64,000 bases of DNA from Planctomycetota bacterium (lineage in GTDB: Bacteria; Planctomycetota; UBA1135): positions 124,001 to 188,000 of the forward strand of contig QQUA01000013.1 of NCBI GenBank assembly GCA_008501825.1. The letters are read 5' to 3'. The position numbers and the translations under genes were made by a program. Shown one piece after another: positions 44,473-53,390 of the stretch. Under the pieces are notes generated by a model. The model had not been told where the DNA came from. It worked only from the letters and a program-made list of their open reading frames with translations, and searched no databases. Within the stretch, counting starts at the first letter, position 1, and every line of letters starts with the position of its first letter.

Positions 44473-46113
44473 TTAAGGCAGGATTTGAATGGAAACGAAT
44501 TCCGAACTCAATCTGGCCTGGTAATTCGGATTGGGAGGATCCAGAGAAACTACCGCATGGAAAAGAGTGGATCCCACCAAAGAACTCAGGTCTCCAGGGT
44601 TGGTCGTCAGGAAGGCTTGGCCGGCCCCTTGGCCGTCAAGCGTACCGAAACTTTGCAGGTACTGAGAGGGGGGATTGCCGTTGACCATGGCTTGGAACAA
44701 GGGATCGGAAGTCAAGGGAACGGCGACTCCACTCAAGTAAGTCGGGCCGGTGCCGGTGTAGGAGGCCAATAGGACGTAGAAGGCTCCCGCCTCCGAAGCC
44801 GGGAAGTCGAAATCGAAGGTCACCGTGCCGCCGCTGCTGTTGCTCAACTGAGCTGCATCCGCCTCGAGAAAGGACAGGTATTCCCAAACCGTGACTCTTC
44901 CCGGATTCCCCATTCCCGGCAGCCAAAAATTAGGATCGCCATAAACCAGGTAAGGGTGCCGGCTTCCCAAAACCTCCAAAGCGATTCCAGCGAAGGGTTG
45001 GGAGGATTGTTGGAAATGGCTCTGCAGGTTTGGATCCTGGGGATCCATGGTGGAGCTGACCCATGCCGAGGCATTGGAATCCCACTCCGTGGCAATCACC
45101 AAATCGGATCCATCCTGATCCCAGTCGCTGATAGAAAAGACCTCGCTGTAGTTGCTTCCCTGGGGATGGTCGAAGAACCAACTTTCGTTTCCGTTCTCGT
45201 CCAAACGCCGAAGGCTGCCGGAACTGCCCGGGAAGTATGAAGTCAGAACCAGGACGTCGTCCAATCCGGTTGGATCTGCATTTTCGACTCCGCAGAAGGT
45301 GTGGCGCCCGTCCTCAAAGCGGGTTTGATAGCTCCACAACCTGGCCATGCTGGCACTGGAATAGACTTCCAACAAAGTGCGATTGTGGCTCTTGGCTCCG
45401 AAATCTTTGAATCCGTCCCCATCCAAATCTCCGAAGGCATGCATCTCCAATCCGAAACTCCAAAGCGGATTCCAGGATCGCGCGGAGGCCAAAACCGCAC
45501 CGGTGAGACCGTCCAACTTGTACACGGCTCCGAGTTCGGTTGGGCTGAAGACCACCGAAGGATCTGAAACGATCACTTCCGGATAACCGTCCCCGTTTTC
45601 ATCGGACACAAAATCAACCGCCCAACCGAAATCCACCGCGGTGGAACTGGGCCCACGATCTCCGGTCCACAGCAATTGGCCGGTTGCAGCATTGAAAGCG
45701 TAAACCTGGCCGCGGTTGTTGTTTCCGGCATGAGGCGCGCCCACCAACAACACTACGGTTCCGCTTGGATCGACTTCAGCGGCAGCGGCGGAGAATCCGA
45801 ATTGGTCGCCCACCGCCATTCCGAACAGGGTTTGGAGAACTTGACCGGTGGCTCCTGAGTAAAGGAATACCGTGCCACTCTGACCATTCGGCCCGGACGA
45901 ATCGTTCGGTGCACCGACGGCGTAATCTTCTGAGCCGTCTCCGTCCACATCGGCGAGGATGCACACGGCCTGGCCCAATTTGTCTCCCGAGGCGGTTCCG
46001 GTGTGCAGTCTCACCGTTTCCGGTCCTCCTCCGAGAATTTGCGCAGAACCTGGCATCGTGGCTAGGAGACCGAAGCAAACGGGAAGAAGTAGTTTTTTGG
46101 GTTGAATGCTCAT
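44473..46113 (-). CDS. Secreted FG-GAP repeat protein
   Basis: 546 residues with a signal peptide (MSIQPKKLLLPVCFGLLATMPGSAQ). FG-GAP blades include DVDGDGSEDYAVGAPNDSSG, a degenerate EVDPSGTVVLLVGAP, DENGDGYPEVIVSDP and DLDGDGFKDFGAK, with a later WDQDGSDLVIATEWD. Several calcium loops are eroded. The C-terminal ~130 residues belong to a different module from that of the 22-25 kb FG-GAP proteins: GGTVTFDFDFPASEAGAFYVLLAS and GTLDGQGAGQAFLTT, shared with the Asp-box and DUF1028 proteins. ATG at 46113 has GGTGA upstream. Likely an extracellular propeller. Confidence 0.83.
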   Translation of the reverse strand: MSIQPKKLLLPVCFGLLATMPGSAQILGGGPETVRLHTGTASGDKLGQAVCILADVDGDGSEDYAVGAPNDSSGPNGQSGTVFLYSGATGQVLQTLFGMAVGDQFGFSAAAAEVDPSGTVVLLVGAPHAGNNNRGQVYAFNAATGQLLWTGDRGPSSTAVDFGWAVDFVSDENGDGYPEVIVSDPSVVFSPTELGAVYKLDGLTGAVLASARSWNPLWSFGLEMHAFGDLDGDGFKDFGAKSHNRTLLEVYSSASMARLWSYQTRFEDGRHTFCGVENADPTGLDDVLVLTSYFPGSSGSLRRLDENGNESWFFDHPQGSNYSEVFSISDWDQDGSDLVIATEWDSNASAWVSSTMDPQDPNLQSHFQQSSQPFAGIALEVLGSRHPYLVYGDPNFWLPGMGNPGRVTVWEYLSFLEADAAQLSNSSGGTVTFDFDFPASEAGAFYVLLASYTGTGPTYLSGVAVPLTSDPLFQAMVNGNPPSQYLQSFGTLDGQGAGQAFLTTNPGDLSSLVGSTLFHAVVSLDPPNPNYQARLSSEFVSIQILP

Positions 46114-46247
46114 TAGTATTTCACCAGTGTTATGAGGGGACGTTTAGGAAGAACCGCCTACCGGCCCGCCGGCGAACTTTTTTTGAGCTAAACTCAAGTG
46201 GCCCCTTTTTCCTTCCTCTTTCCCGTCCGCTTCCACCACTAGGCGCG

Positions 46248-49088
46248 ATGTCTTCCTGTCCCCATTCAACCCAGCTAATCTGGAGTTGGATCGATCGCGA
46301 GGCTTCCGAACTGGAGCCCCATCTGGCAGATTGCCCGAGTTGCCGGATCAAGGCCGAACAAATTCGCGGGACCATCCACCAACTATCCGACCGAGAAAAT
46401 GCCAGCTTGCCTCCCGTGGCCCCGGACGCCTTTCCCGGCTTCCAGTTGCTCCGCTGGATCGGAGAGGGAGCCTCCGGCACGGTGTACAAGGCGCGCCAAA
46501 AAAGGCCGGAGCGATGGGTCGCGATCAAGATCTTTAAAGCCGAAACGCGCCGCCGCGCCCTGATTGACAAACTTTTCGATCGTGAATGTTGGACTTTAGC
46601 CCGTCTACGGCATCCGGATATCGCTCAAATTTTCGTAGCGGATCGGAACTCGGATGGTCGGCCCTATCTGGTCATGGAGTTGGTTGCTGGGCAACCGCTC
46701 TTGCAGGCTGCCGATGCTTTCCAATTGGATCCTAAGCAGCGGATCCAGCTTTTCATCCGGGTATGCCGGGCAGTGGAACATGCACACCAGCACGGGATCT
46801 TGCACCGGGACTTGAAGCCGGACAATATCTTGGCTTGTCCGCCGCCGGCTACGTCGGCTGGAGTCATATCAGACTGGACGGTCAAGGTGTTGGACTTCGG
46901 CTTGGCTGATTTGATTCGTATCGACGATTCCTGGCAGAACAATCACCACGGGCATGCTTCCATTGGTGCTGCGGGAACCTTGCCCTATATGGCGCCGGAG
47001 CAGATCGCCGCTGATGAAGTACCGGATATCCGCGCCGATGTTTATTCGCTAGGCGTCTTGCTCTACGAGCTACTGGTTGGGGATCGGCCCTATGCCTTGG
47101 ATTCCAGTTCCATTCGCCGATCCATGGAGATCATCTCCCAACATCCTCCAGTGGCTCCCAGCCGAAAAGTTCCCGGCATGGAATCCGATTTGGAAGCGAT
47201 CTTGCTGAAGGCTTTGTCCAAACAAAAGGAGCTGCGCTATCCTTCCGCCGGGGAACTGGCCAAAGATTTGGAGAGATATCTCGCTCATCAACCCATCCAA
47301 GCGGTGGATCCCAATTATTTTTACGTTCTCAGAAAACTCATTCGCCGGCAACCTTGGGTCAGCGCCTTGACCTTCGCCCTCATCTTTGCGGTGTGCGGCT
47401 TGATCGGCATTCAATGGAAGGCAGAAAGAAGCCTTCAGACCCAACTCCAGCGGTCGCAATCCGCCGAAAGCCACTATCGCCACATGGTCGGGATCTTGGC
47501 CAAAGTCTTGGCTTCTCCTGATCCTTTCGGTCAGGGAATTACCGTCCGAAACATGCTGGATCAAGCCTATGAGTCGTGGCAACAAGCCGATTGGAGTTCC
47601 AAACCCCGTTCCGCCACTGGCTTGGGCTTCATCCTGGCGCGGAGTTTCTACAACATCGGCCTATATTCGAAAGCAGAAACGATTGCCGACCGTTCCCTGT
47701 TTTGGCACCGGCAATCCGGCAATCTGCTCCAAGGAACTTCTCGCCGGGAGATTCTCCACCTACTCGGTAGGATCAAGTTCAAGCAGGGCCGATATCACCG
47801 AGCCATCGATTTCTACCGGCGAACCTTGGAGGCATTCCAAAAGGATGGCATACCGCCGGAGATGAGCTGCAAGGTGCGTTTCGACTTGGCTCAGGCGCTG
47901 CAGGAATTTGGCCGCATGAAAGAGGCCGAAGAGCAGTTCCTGATTGGACTGAAAACGCCAAACGACCGGGAGAATGGACCTGATCTGGCAGAAATCCGCG
48001 GTCGGAGTATGTATGCCTCCTTGCTGGCCACTCAAGGGCACTGGAAGGCGGCCGACCAAATCCTTCAAGAGAATCTCCTCAACCAAAGTCGCTACTTTCC
48101 GGAAGCGGATTTGGACGCCGCGGATATCTTGCATCAACGAGCTCGCCTATGGATGCTTTCCCATCGGCCCGGTTTGGCACAGCAGCTTGCTTTGCAAGCG
48201 GAAGTTCATTTAAAGAAAAAACTCGGTCCGACTCATCCTCACCTGGCTCCGGTCCTGGATACCTTGAGCCGATCCTATTCCATACGGGGCGAATGGGAAA
48301 AAGCACGTCGCTGCCTTCAACAATCGGTGGATCTGCGAAATTATTATTTCGGCCACGATCATCCGGAGACCGCCCGAGCTTATCTCCACCTCGGACTTTT
48401 CTATTTTCAACGGGACTCCTTTCCCGAAGCGGAAGAAGCCTTTCATACTGCGCTAACCATTGCCGAATCTCAATTTCCCGATCCTCATCCCGAATTTTCC
48501 GATCTTTTGCTTTCCAAGGCTCGCCTGGATCGTGAGCTCGGTCGACTGGCGGAAGCCGAGGCCGGCATGGGTCGGGCCTTGGCCATGCGGCATGCTCTCC
48601 ATGACCCGGACCACCCCGATATCGCTGCTTGCCAAGAAGCCTTAGCCAGCCTGAGGGTCATTCAAGGCCGATGGCCGGAAGCTCTGGAGCTGCTGCAAGG
48701 CTCCCATGCGATTTACACTCGCAGACTGGTCTTGGAACATCCAAGGGTGGCCTTGAACCGGCAAAAAACCGCCCGAGTTCTTTGGCAATTGGATCGCAAG
48801 CAAGAAGCCTTGGATACCCTGGAAACGGCGCTGGATTTAAGAGACGGAAGCCCTGCGGCTTCCAGCTTGCGCAATTTGGATGCTCTGCTGACCTGGTGCG
48901 AATGGTCTATAAGCCTTGAGACTTGGAACCCGACTGCCTTGGAAAACCGCCTGCAGCAGGCTGAAACCATCCTGAGCCTTGGGGCTTCGGCGGCTCTTCA
49001 AAAATCAAGTGGCCGCTTGGAAAAACTGAAGCAAGATGTCCGGGCTCATTTTGAAAAACCGGAAACCCGAGCCGTTCCCCATGAATGA
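46248..49088 (+). CDS. Zinc-finger / Ser-Thr protein kinase / TPR membrane protein
   Basis: 946 residues from ATG at 46248 (MSSCPHSTQLIWSWIDREAS). The upstream open frame is antisense to the FG-GAP gene and is excluded. The N-terminal HLADCPSC (H25, C29, C32) matches the Hx3CxxC zinc site of anti-sigma (ZAS/zf-HC2) domains. A complete Hanks-type kinase follows: glycine loop GEGASGTV (72-79), VAIK lysine K94, HRDLKPDN near 186, DFGLAD near 216, and APEQ. A membrane helix spans about 368-391. The remaining ~550 residues are TPR-like helices (for example YHRAIDFYRRTLEAFQKDG, FPEAEEAFHTALTIAE). It overlaps the ECF sigma gene by eight bases, so kinase, zinc finger and sigma factor probably form one signalling unit. 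Confidence 0.9.
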   Translation: MSSCPHSTQLIWSWIDREASELEPHLADCPSCRIKAEQIRGTIHQLSDRENASLPPVAPDAFPGFQLLRWIGEGASGTVYKARQKRPERWVAIKIFKAETRRRALIDKLFDRECWTLARLRHPDIAQIFVADRNSDGRPYLVMELVAGQPLLQAADAFQLDPKQRIQLFIRVCRAVEHAHQHGILHRDLKPDNILACPPPATSAGVISDWTVKVLDFGLADLIRIDDSWQNNHHGHASIGAAGTLPYMAPEQIAADEVPDIRADVYSLGVLLYELLVGDRPYALDSSSIRRSMEIISQHPPVAPSRKVPGMESDLEAILLKALSKQKELRYPSAGELAKDLERYLAHQPIQAVDPNYFYVLRKLIRRQPWVSALTFALIFAVCGLIGIQWKAERSLQTQLQRSQSAESHYRHMVGILAKVLASPDPFGQGITVRNMLDQAYESWQQADWSSKPRSATGLGFILARSFYNIGLYSKAETIADRSLFWHRQSGNLLQGTSRREILHLLGRIKFKQGRYHRAIDFYRRTLEAFQKDGIPPEMSCKVRFDLAQALQEFGRMKEAEEQFLIGLKTPNDRENGPDLAEIRGRSMYASLLATQGHWKAADQILQENLLNQSRYFPEADLDAADILHQRARLWMLSHRPGLAQQLALQAEVHLKKKLGPTHPHLAPVLDTLSRSYSIRGEWEKARRCLQQSVDLRNYYFGHDHPETARAYLHLGLFYFQRDSFPEAEEAFHTALTIAESQFPDPHPEFSDLLLSKARLDRELGRLAEAEAGMGRALAMRHALHDPDHPDIAACQEALASLRVIQGRWPEALELLQGSHAIYTRRLVLEHPRVALNRQKTARVLWQLDRKQEALDTLETALDLRDGSPAASSLRNLDALLTWCEWSISLETWNPTALENRLQQAETILSLGASAALQKSSGRLEKLKQDVRAHFEKPETRAVPHE

Positions 49089-49614
49089 TTTCACTCCTTC
49101 GCTGATATTGCAGCTACGGCAGGGCAATCCCTCTGCTGCCCTGCTTTTGGAGCAACTTTACCGCCGGCCCTTGTTGCGGTTTTGCCGGGGCTATGTCGGC
49201 ACCGAAGCCGAGGACGCAGTTCAGGAAGTCTTTGCTCGGGTACTCGGAGCGGAGGTGGTTCCGCAGAACTTTCGCCCTTGGATCTACAGCATCGCTCGCA
49301 ATCTTTGCTTGAATTTGCGAAGGAATCAGCAGATTCGCCAATGCGGTCCTCTGGCGTCCGACTTGGATCTGGTCCGTTCGGTCACCGGCCCCTTGAGTGG
49401 TCTGATTCGGCAGGAGCGGTTCGCCGAAGTTCACCAGTGGGTGCAGGATCTGCCTCAGGAATTGCGCGAAACTCTGCGTCTTCGATACACCGAAGGCTTA
49501 AGTCGCGGGGAAGTCGCCGAGGTTTTGGAAACTTCAACCGAAAGGGTGAAGATGCAGCTATTCAAAGGCATGGAGTTGCTGCGGCGAAAGGTAGAAATCA
49601 CGGGAGCAGATTGA
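49081..49614 (+). CDS. ECF-type RNA polymerase sigma factor
   Basis: 177 residues from ATG at 49081, overlapping the kinase stop (ATGAATGA). Region 2 is seen in LLRFCRGYVGTEAEDAVQEVFARVL and FRPWIYSIARNLCLNLRR. Region 4 has the HTH pattern LPQELRETLRLRYTEGLSRGEVAEVLETSTERVKMQLFKGMELLRRK. It redirects RNA polymerase to an unknown regulon. Control by the co-translated kinase, either by phosphorylation or through its zinc finger acting as an anti-sigma, is inferred from the gene pairing. The 3' end overlaps the convergent gene by 17 bases. Confidence 0.9.
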   Translation: MNDFTPSLILQLRQGNPSAALLLEQLYRRPLLRFCRGYVGTEAEDAVQEVFARVLGAEVVPQNFRPWIYSIARNLCLNLRRNQQIRQCGPLASDLDLVRSVTGPLSGLIRQERFAEVHQWVQDLPQELRETLRLRYTEGLSRGEVAEVLETSTERVKMQLFKGMELLRRKVEITGAD

Positions 49615-50515
49615 AAACGAAAGCGTCCCGATCCAAGGCGGAACCGCCGGCTTCCCCGATCCAGGCCACGTAGGTGGCGCTGATCAACGGAGCCGACACC
49701 GGAATGGTGTGACTCAAACGTACCGGAAAACTCTGTCCCAGAACCGGTTGCCACCAAATGGGGGCTTGAAGATAACCTGCAGCGGGATACCAGGCGCCGC
49801 CGGGAAGTTGAACTCGGGAAACCAATGCAATCGGGGAACCGGCGACTCCATGATCTCGCAAATTGGCGTGAACGACCAAATCGCTTCCCCGAGGAATCTC
49901 GATCGACTCCGGTTGCAAGACCAAAGAAGCCCGCGGGTGCCCAACTCGATCTTCCACGCAACTGTCCGCATCCAAATAGACGTAATCCCCGGTCGGCTGA
50001 TCATTGCCGTCGGAGGCGGTGGCACTCATGAAAAACCGAACTTTCCCGGAACCGGCCGGTGGAGCCACCCAGGAAAGATCCCATTGAATCGGACCGTCGG
50101 GCACTCCAAGAAAAGATCCTGCAAAAGTGTGTTTGGTATAGGTTCGGCCGTAAATGTTGCTGCTTTGGGTATAGACCGGATCGGTGATCACCCAGCTTCC
50201 GGCGTCTCGTTGATCTTCAAGGACGGCGGTCAATTGGAATCCCCAGCGGATTTGATGAGGATCTTCAATCACGACTTGCAAGGGATAACTCTGGCCGGGA
50301 ACGTAACGATCCGGAACCCCGAGCAACTGCAAAGAGCCATCTCCTTGACCGATTCCGAAGCTGCCGTGACAAAGCGTGCAATTGCCGAAATAAGGCGTGT
50401 CGCCGGCCACGCCGTCGGTCGGTACCACCACCACTCGCCGGCCGCCGGCTTCCGCCGAAGCCACCGCCCAACTCAAGAGCAGGGAAAAGAGAACAAGAAA
50501 GCCGGGACGAAGCAT
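49598..50515 (-). CDS. Secreted monohaem protein, choice-of-anchor-V/reelin-like (paralog)
   Basis: 305 residues from ATG at 50515 (MLRPGFLVLFSLLLSWAVASAEA, a signal peptide). A start at 50533 would overlap the upstream gene. It contains one haem motif, FGNCTLCHGSF, then GQGDGSLQLLGVPDRYVPGQSY and IRWGFQL, parallel to the 42496-43407 protein. The C-terminal RVQLPGGAWYPAAGYL to ISATYVAWIG domain is also shared with that protein. It begins eight bases after the formate dehydrogenase stop on the same strand and so may be co-transcribed; a monohaem cytochrome there could act in redox transfer, though this is speculative. No Shine-Dalgarno is visible. Confidence 0.8.
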   Translation of the reverse strand: MLRPGFLVLFSLLLSWAVASAEAGGRRVVVVPTDGVAGDTPYFGNCTLCHGSFGIGQGDGSLQLLGVPDRYVPGQSYPLQVVIEDPHQIRWGFQLTAVLEDQRDAGSWVITDPVYTQSSNIYGRTYTKHTFAGSFLGVPDGPIQWDLSWVAPPAGSGKVRFFMSATASDGNDQPTGDYVYLDADSCVEDRVGHPRASLVLQPESIEIPRGSDLVVHANLRDHGVAGSPIALVSRVQLPGGAWYPAAGYLQAPIWWQPVLGQSFPVRLSHTIPVSAPLISATYVAWIGEAGGSALDRDAFVFNLLP

Positions 50516-50522
50516 GATGGGT

Positions 50523-53390
50523 TTAGGGCGCAAGGGGGGGAGAGGCGCTTTCCGCCCCGGGGCCGTCCAAGGGGTAGAAAGAACCGGGGAACAGCTTGCC
50601 CTCCTCCTGGTCCGGAGAAGAAGAACCTGCCGGCGGGGAACAAGGTCGAACTTCTGCGGCGCAAACTTTGTATTCCGCCGTATCGGTGATCGGATCCCCG
50701 GCGTCGTTAGTCAACAAATTGGCTCTGGCTTCGGCAAAGTGCAGGGGCATCCACAAGCAACCGGGTCGGACCTGCCGCGAAAGCATGGCCCGAACCTGGA
50801 CAGCGCCGCGGCGAGTCCGCACCTCGACCCAATCATCGGCAACAATACCCCGCCGCTTGGCGTCCCGCGGGTGAATTTCCACGAATGCCTGAGGTTGCTT
50901 TTCCGCCAAGCCGGTTTCCCGGCGTGTTTGGGTAGCGGCGTTGTAGTGGTAGAGGGTGCGGCCGGTGGAAAGCACCAAGGCGTATTCCTGATCCGGCAGC
51001 TCGGCCGAAGGCCGGTAGTGCACCGGCTGAAACAAACCTTTTCCTCGCAAAACGCCGTCTTGATGCAGGAATACGGTACCGGGATGATCGGGCTCCGGGC
51101 AGGGCCACTGAATGCCGGTTTTTCCGTCCGGCCGCTCGGTTTCCAGCCGCGCATGACTCAGGCCGGCGAATTTCGGAGCATCCCGCACCATTTCACGATA
51201 GGCCTCTTCCGGTGAATGGAGATTCCAATTTGCGCCGCAATGCTGGGCAAGATCCAGCAAGATGCGCCAATCCGGGCGAGCTTGCCCAGGAGGCGCCACC
51301 GCTTTCCGAACCCGTTGTACCCGCCGTTCAGAATTGGTGAATACGCCGTCCTTTTCGGCGAAGACGGAAGCCGGGAAGATGACGTCGGCAAATCGGCAAG
51401 TCTCGTTGAAGAAGCAATCCTGAACCACCAGGAATTCTATGGAATTCAATCCTTGCTCCAATTGTGAAACGTTCGGCTCCGACAAAACGATATCTTCGCC
51501 CATGACAAACAGAGCTTGAATTTGTTTGCCGGTTTGTTTGATCATGCGGTTGAGATTCAATCCCGGTTCGATCGGCAAATCGACTCCCCAGGAACGCTGG
51601 TATTTCGCATGGACTTCAGGGTCATCTACCCTTTGGTAACCGGGATAAAAAATCGGCGTCGCCCCGGCATCGTTGGCGCCCTGGACGTTGTTTTGGCCGC
51701 GCAAAGGGTTCATGCCGGCACTCGGCTTGCCTAGATGTCCGGTCATCAGCACCAAATTCGCCAGCGCATAAACGTTGTCGGTGCCATGAGAATGTTCGGT
51801 AATCCCTAGGGTGTAATAAATGCCCGCCTTGTCGGTTTGAGCATAGCGACGAGCCACCCAACGGATGTCCTCCGCCGAAACTCCGGTGATGCTTTCTGCT
51901 TTCTCCGGAGTGTAATCCGCCACGGCCTGGCGGACGGCTTCGAAACCCTCCGTATGAGTGTTGATAAAGGCCTCGTCCATGAGACCTTCGGAAAGAATGA
52001 CCTGAGCCATGGCATTGAGCAGCCAGACGTCGGTCCCCGGCTTCAATTGCAAATGGCGCTCCGCAATCGTCGTCATCCAAACCGCCCGGGGATCGACCAC
52101 CACCAGCGTGGCTCCTCGCCGAACCGCCTGTTTCATTTCCATGGCGATGATCGGATGGGCTTCCGAAGTATTGCTGCCGATGACCAAAAGAAAATCGGCT
52201 TGGCGAATTTCTCCGATCGAATTGGTCATCGCGCCGGCACCGAAAGTCGTGACCAGACCGGCCACGGTGGGAGCGTGTCAGGTGGCGGCGCACTGATGCA
52301 CGTTGTGAGTTTGAAAGGCCGTCCGGGCTAATTTCTGTACCAGATAATTTTCCTCCACGGTGCAACGGGAGGAGCTGATGAAACCTAAGGCATCGGGACC
52401 ATGGCGCTGCTGAACTTTGCGCAAGCCGTCGGCGGCGTACTGCAAGGCTTCATCCCAGGACACCGGCTGCAATCGACCGCCGGCATCTCGAATCATCGGT
52501 TCGGTCAACCGCTCCGGATGATGGATGAAGTCATAAGCGAATCGGCCCTTGACGCAAAGATTGCCGTCGTTGGTGGTGGTCCCCGGTTCCGGGCTGGTGA
52601 TCTTCACCACCTCTCCGAGCCCGTCTCGCCCCTCGGGATCTACGTTCAGATCCAATTGACAACCTACGCCGCAGAAATTGCAGGTGGTCCGAACTTTTTC
52701 CAGCTCCCGTTCCGGTTTCTTTTGCCTTTGCAGCGGCATCTTTTCCGCCATCGCTCCGGTCGGGCAAACGTCGATGCAGCCGCCACATAGTTCGCAACTG
52801 CTGTCGAGAAGTGAAACGTGATCGACGGTGGCGATGGTAGTTTTCGCCCCTCGCTCGGCCAGGCTGATGGCACTGACCCCTTCGACTTCGTCGCAATAAC
52901 GAGTGCAGCGGGCGCACAGGATGCAGGCTTCGGGCCGGAAGTCCACATACGGGTTGCGATCCTCCGGCCGCCCTCTTCTCATGGGCTCCATCGCCGGCCA
53001 ATCCTCTTTTCCGCCAAAGCGCTGAGCCAAGTCCAACAAATCGTTGGGAGGACCCGGCTCCTGCTCCGCCGGGTCCTGCGGATGATCGGTCAAATAAAGG
53101 GAAAACAGCGTCTCCCGGTGTTTTTGCACTCGCGGGCTGTCGGTGTTCACCACCATGCCCGGCTCCGCCGGCGTGGCGCAGGCCGGCGGCATCCGGCGCC
53201 AGCCGTCCACTTCCACTAAGCAGGTTCGGCAGCACCCGGCAGCGTCCAATCGGGGATCGTGGCAAAGAGTGGGCACTTCCTTGCCGTGGCGCCGAGTCAA
53301 GTCCAGCAAGCGATCGCCGGGGAAGACCGGAACTTGTTGGCCGTCGAGTTGCAAGCTACCCACGGCGGCGGGGAGGTTGGAGTCGCTCAC
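50523..53390 (-). CDS. fdhA: Formate dehydrogenase alpha subunit, selenocysteine-containing (TGA read as Sec)
   Basis: A single 955-residue selenoprotein; the TGA at 52278-52280 (residue 371) is in frame between QCAAT and HAPTVAGL, the place of the active-site Sec in FdhF (…VUHGPSVAGL). GTG at 53390 overlaps the beta-subunit stop as GTGA. Domains in order are a [2Fe-2S] ferredoxin (C43, C54, C57, C71), a NuoG-like Fe-S region, two [4Fe-4S] motifs (CILCARCTRYC and CELCGGCIDVC), and the molybdopterin-enzyme [4Fe-4S] site C237-x2-C240-x3-C244 with C279. A bis-MGD molybdenum/tungsten oxidoreductase core then ends in a C-terminal MopB-type domain (DDWVEVRTRRGAVQVRAML). The enzyme oxidises formate to CO2 (or the reverse) and passes electrons to the NuoEF-like partner. 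selA/selB/selC and fdhD are not in the window. Confidence 0.93.
52248..52266 (-). promoter_or_regulatory. SECIS-like hairpin for selenocysteine insertion
   Basis: Eleven bases after the TGA on the minus strand, CGTGGCC and GGTCACG form a seven-base-pair stem (one G-T) with the loop GGTCT (52255-52259). The spacing and loop agree with the E. coli fdhF SECIS as I recall it, where GGUCU occupies the same distance from UGA. It should be the SelB binding site. Confidence 0.8.

Noticed and set aside
45765-46247. N-terminal extension of the kinase
   Set aside because: It is antisense to the FG-GAP gene; the zinc-finger domain begins at the ATG at 46248.
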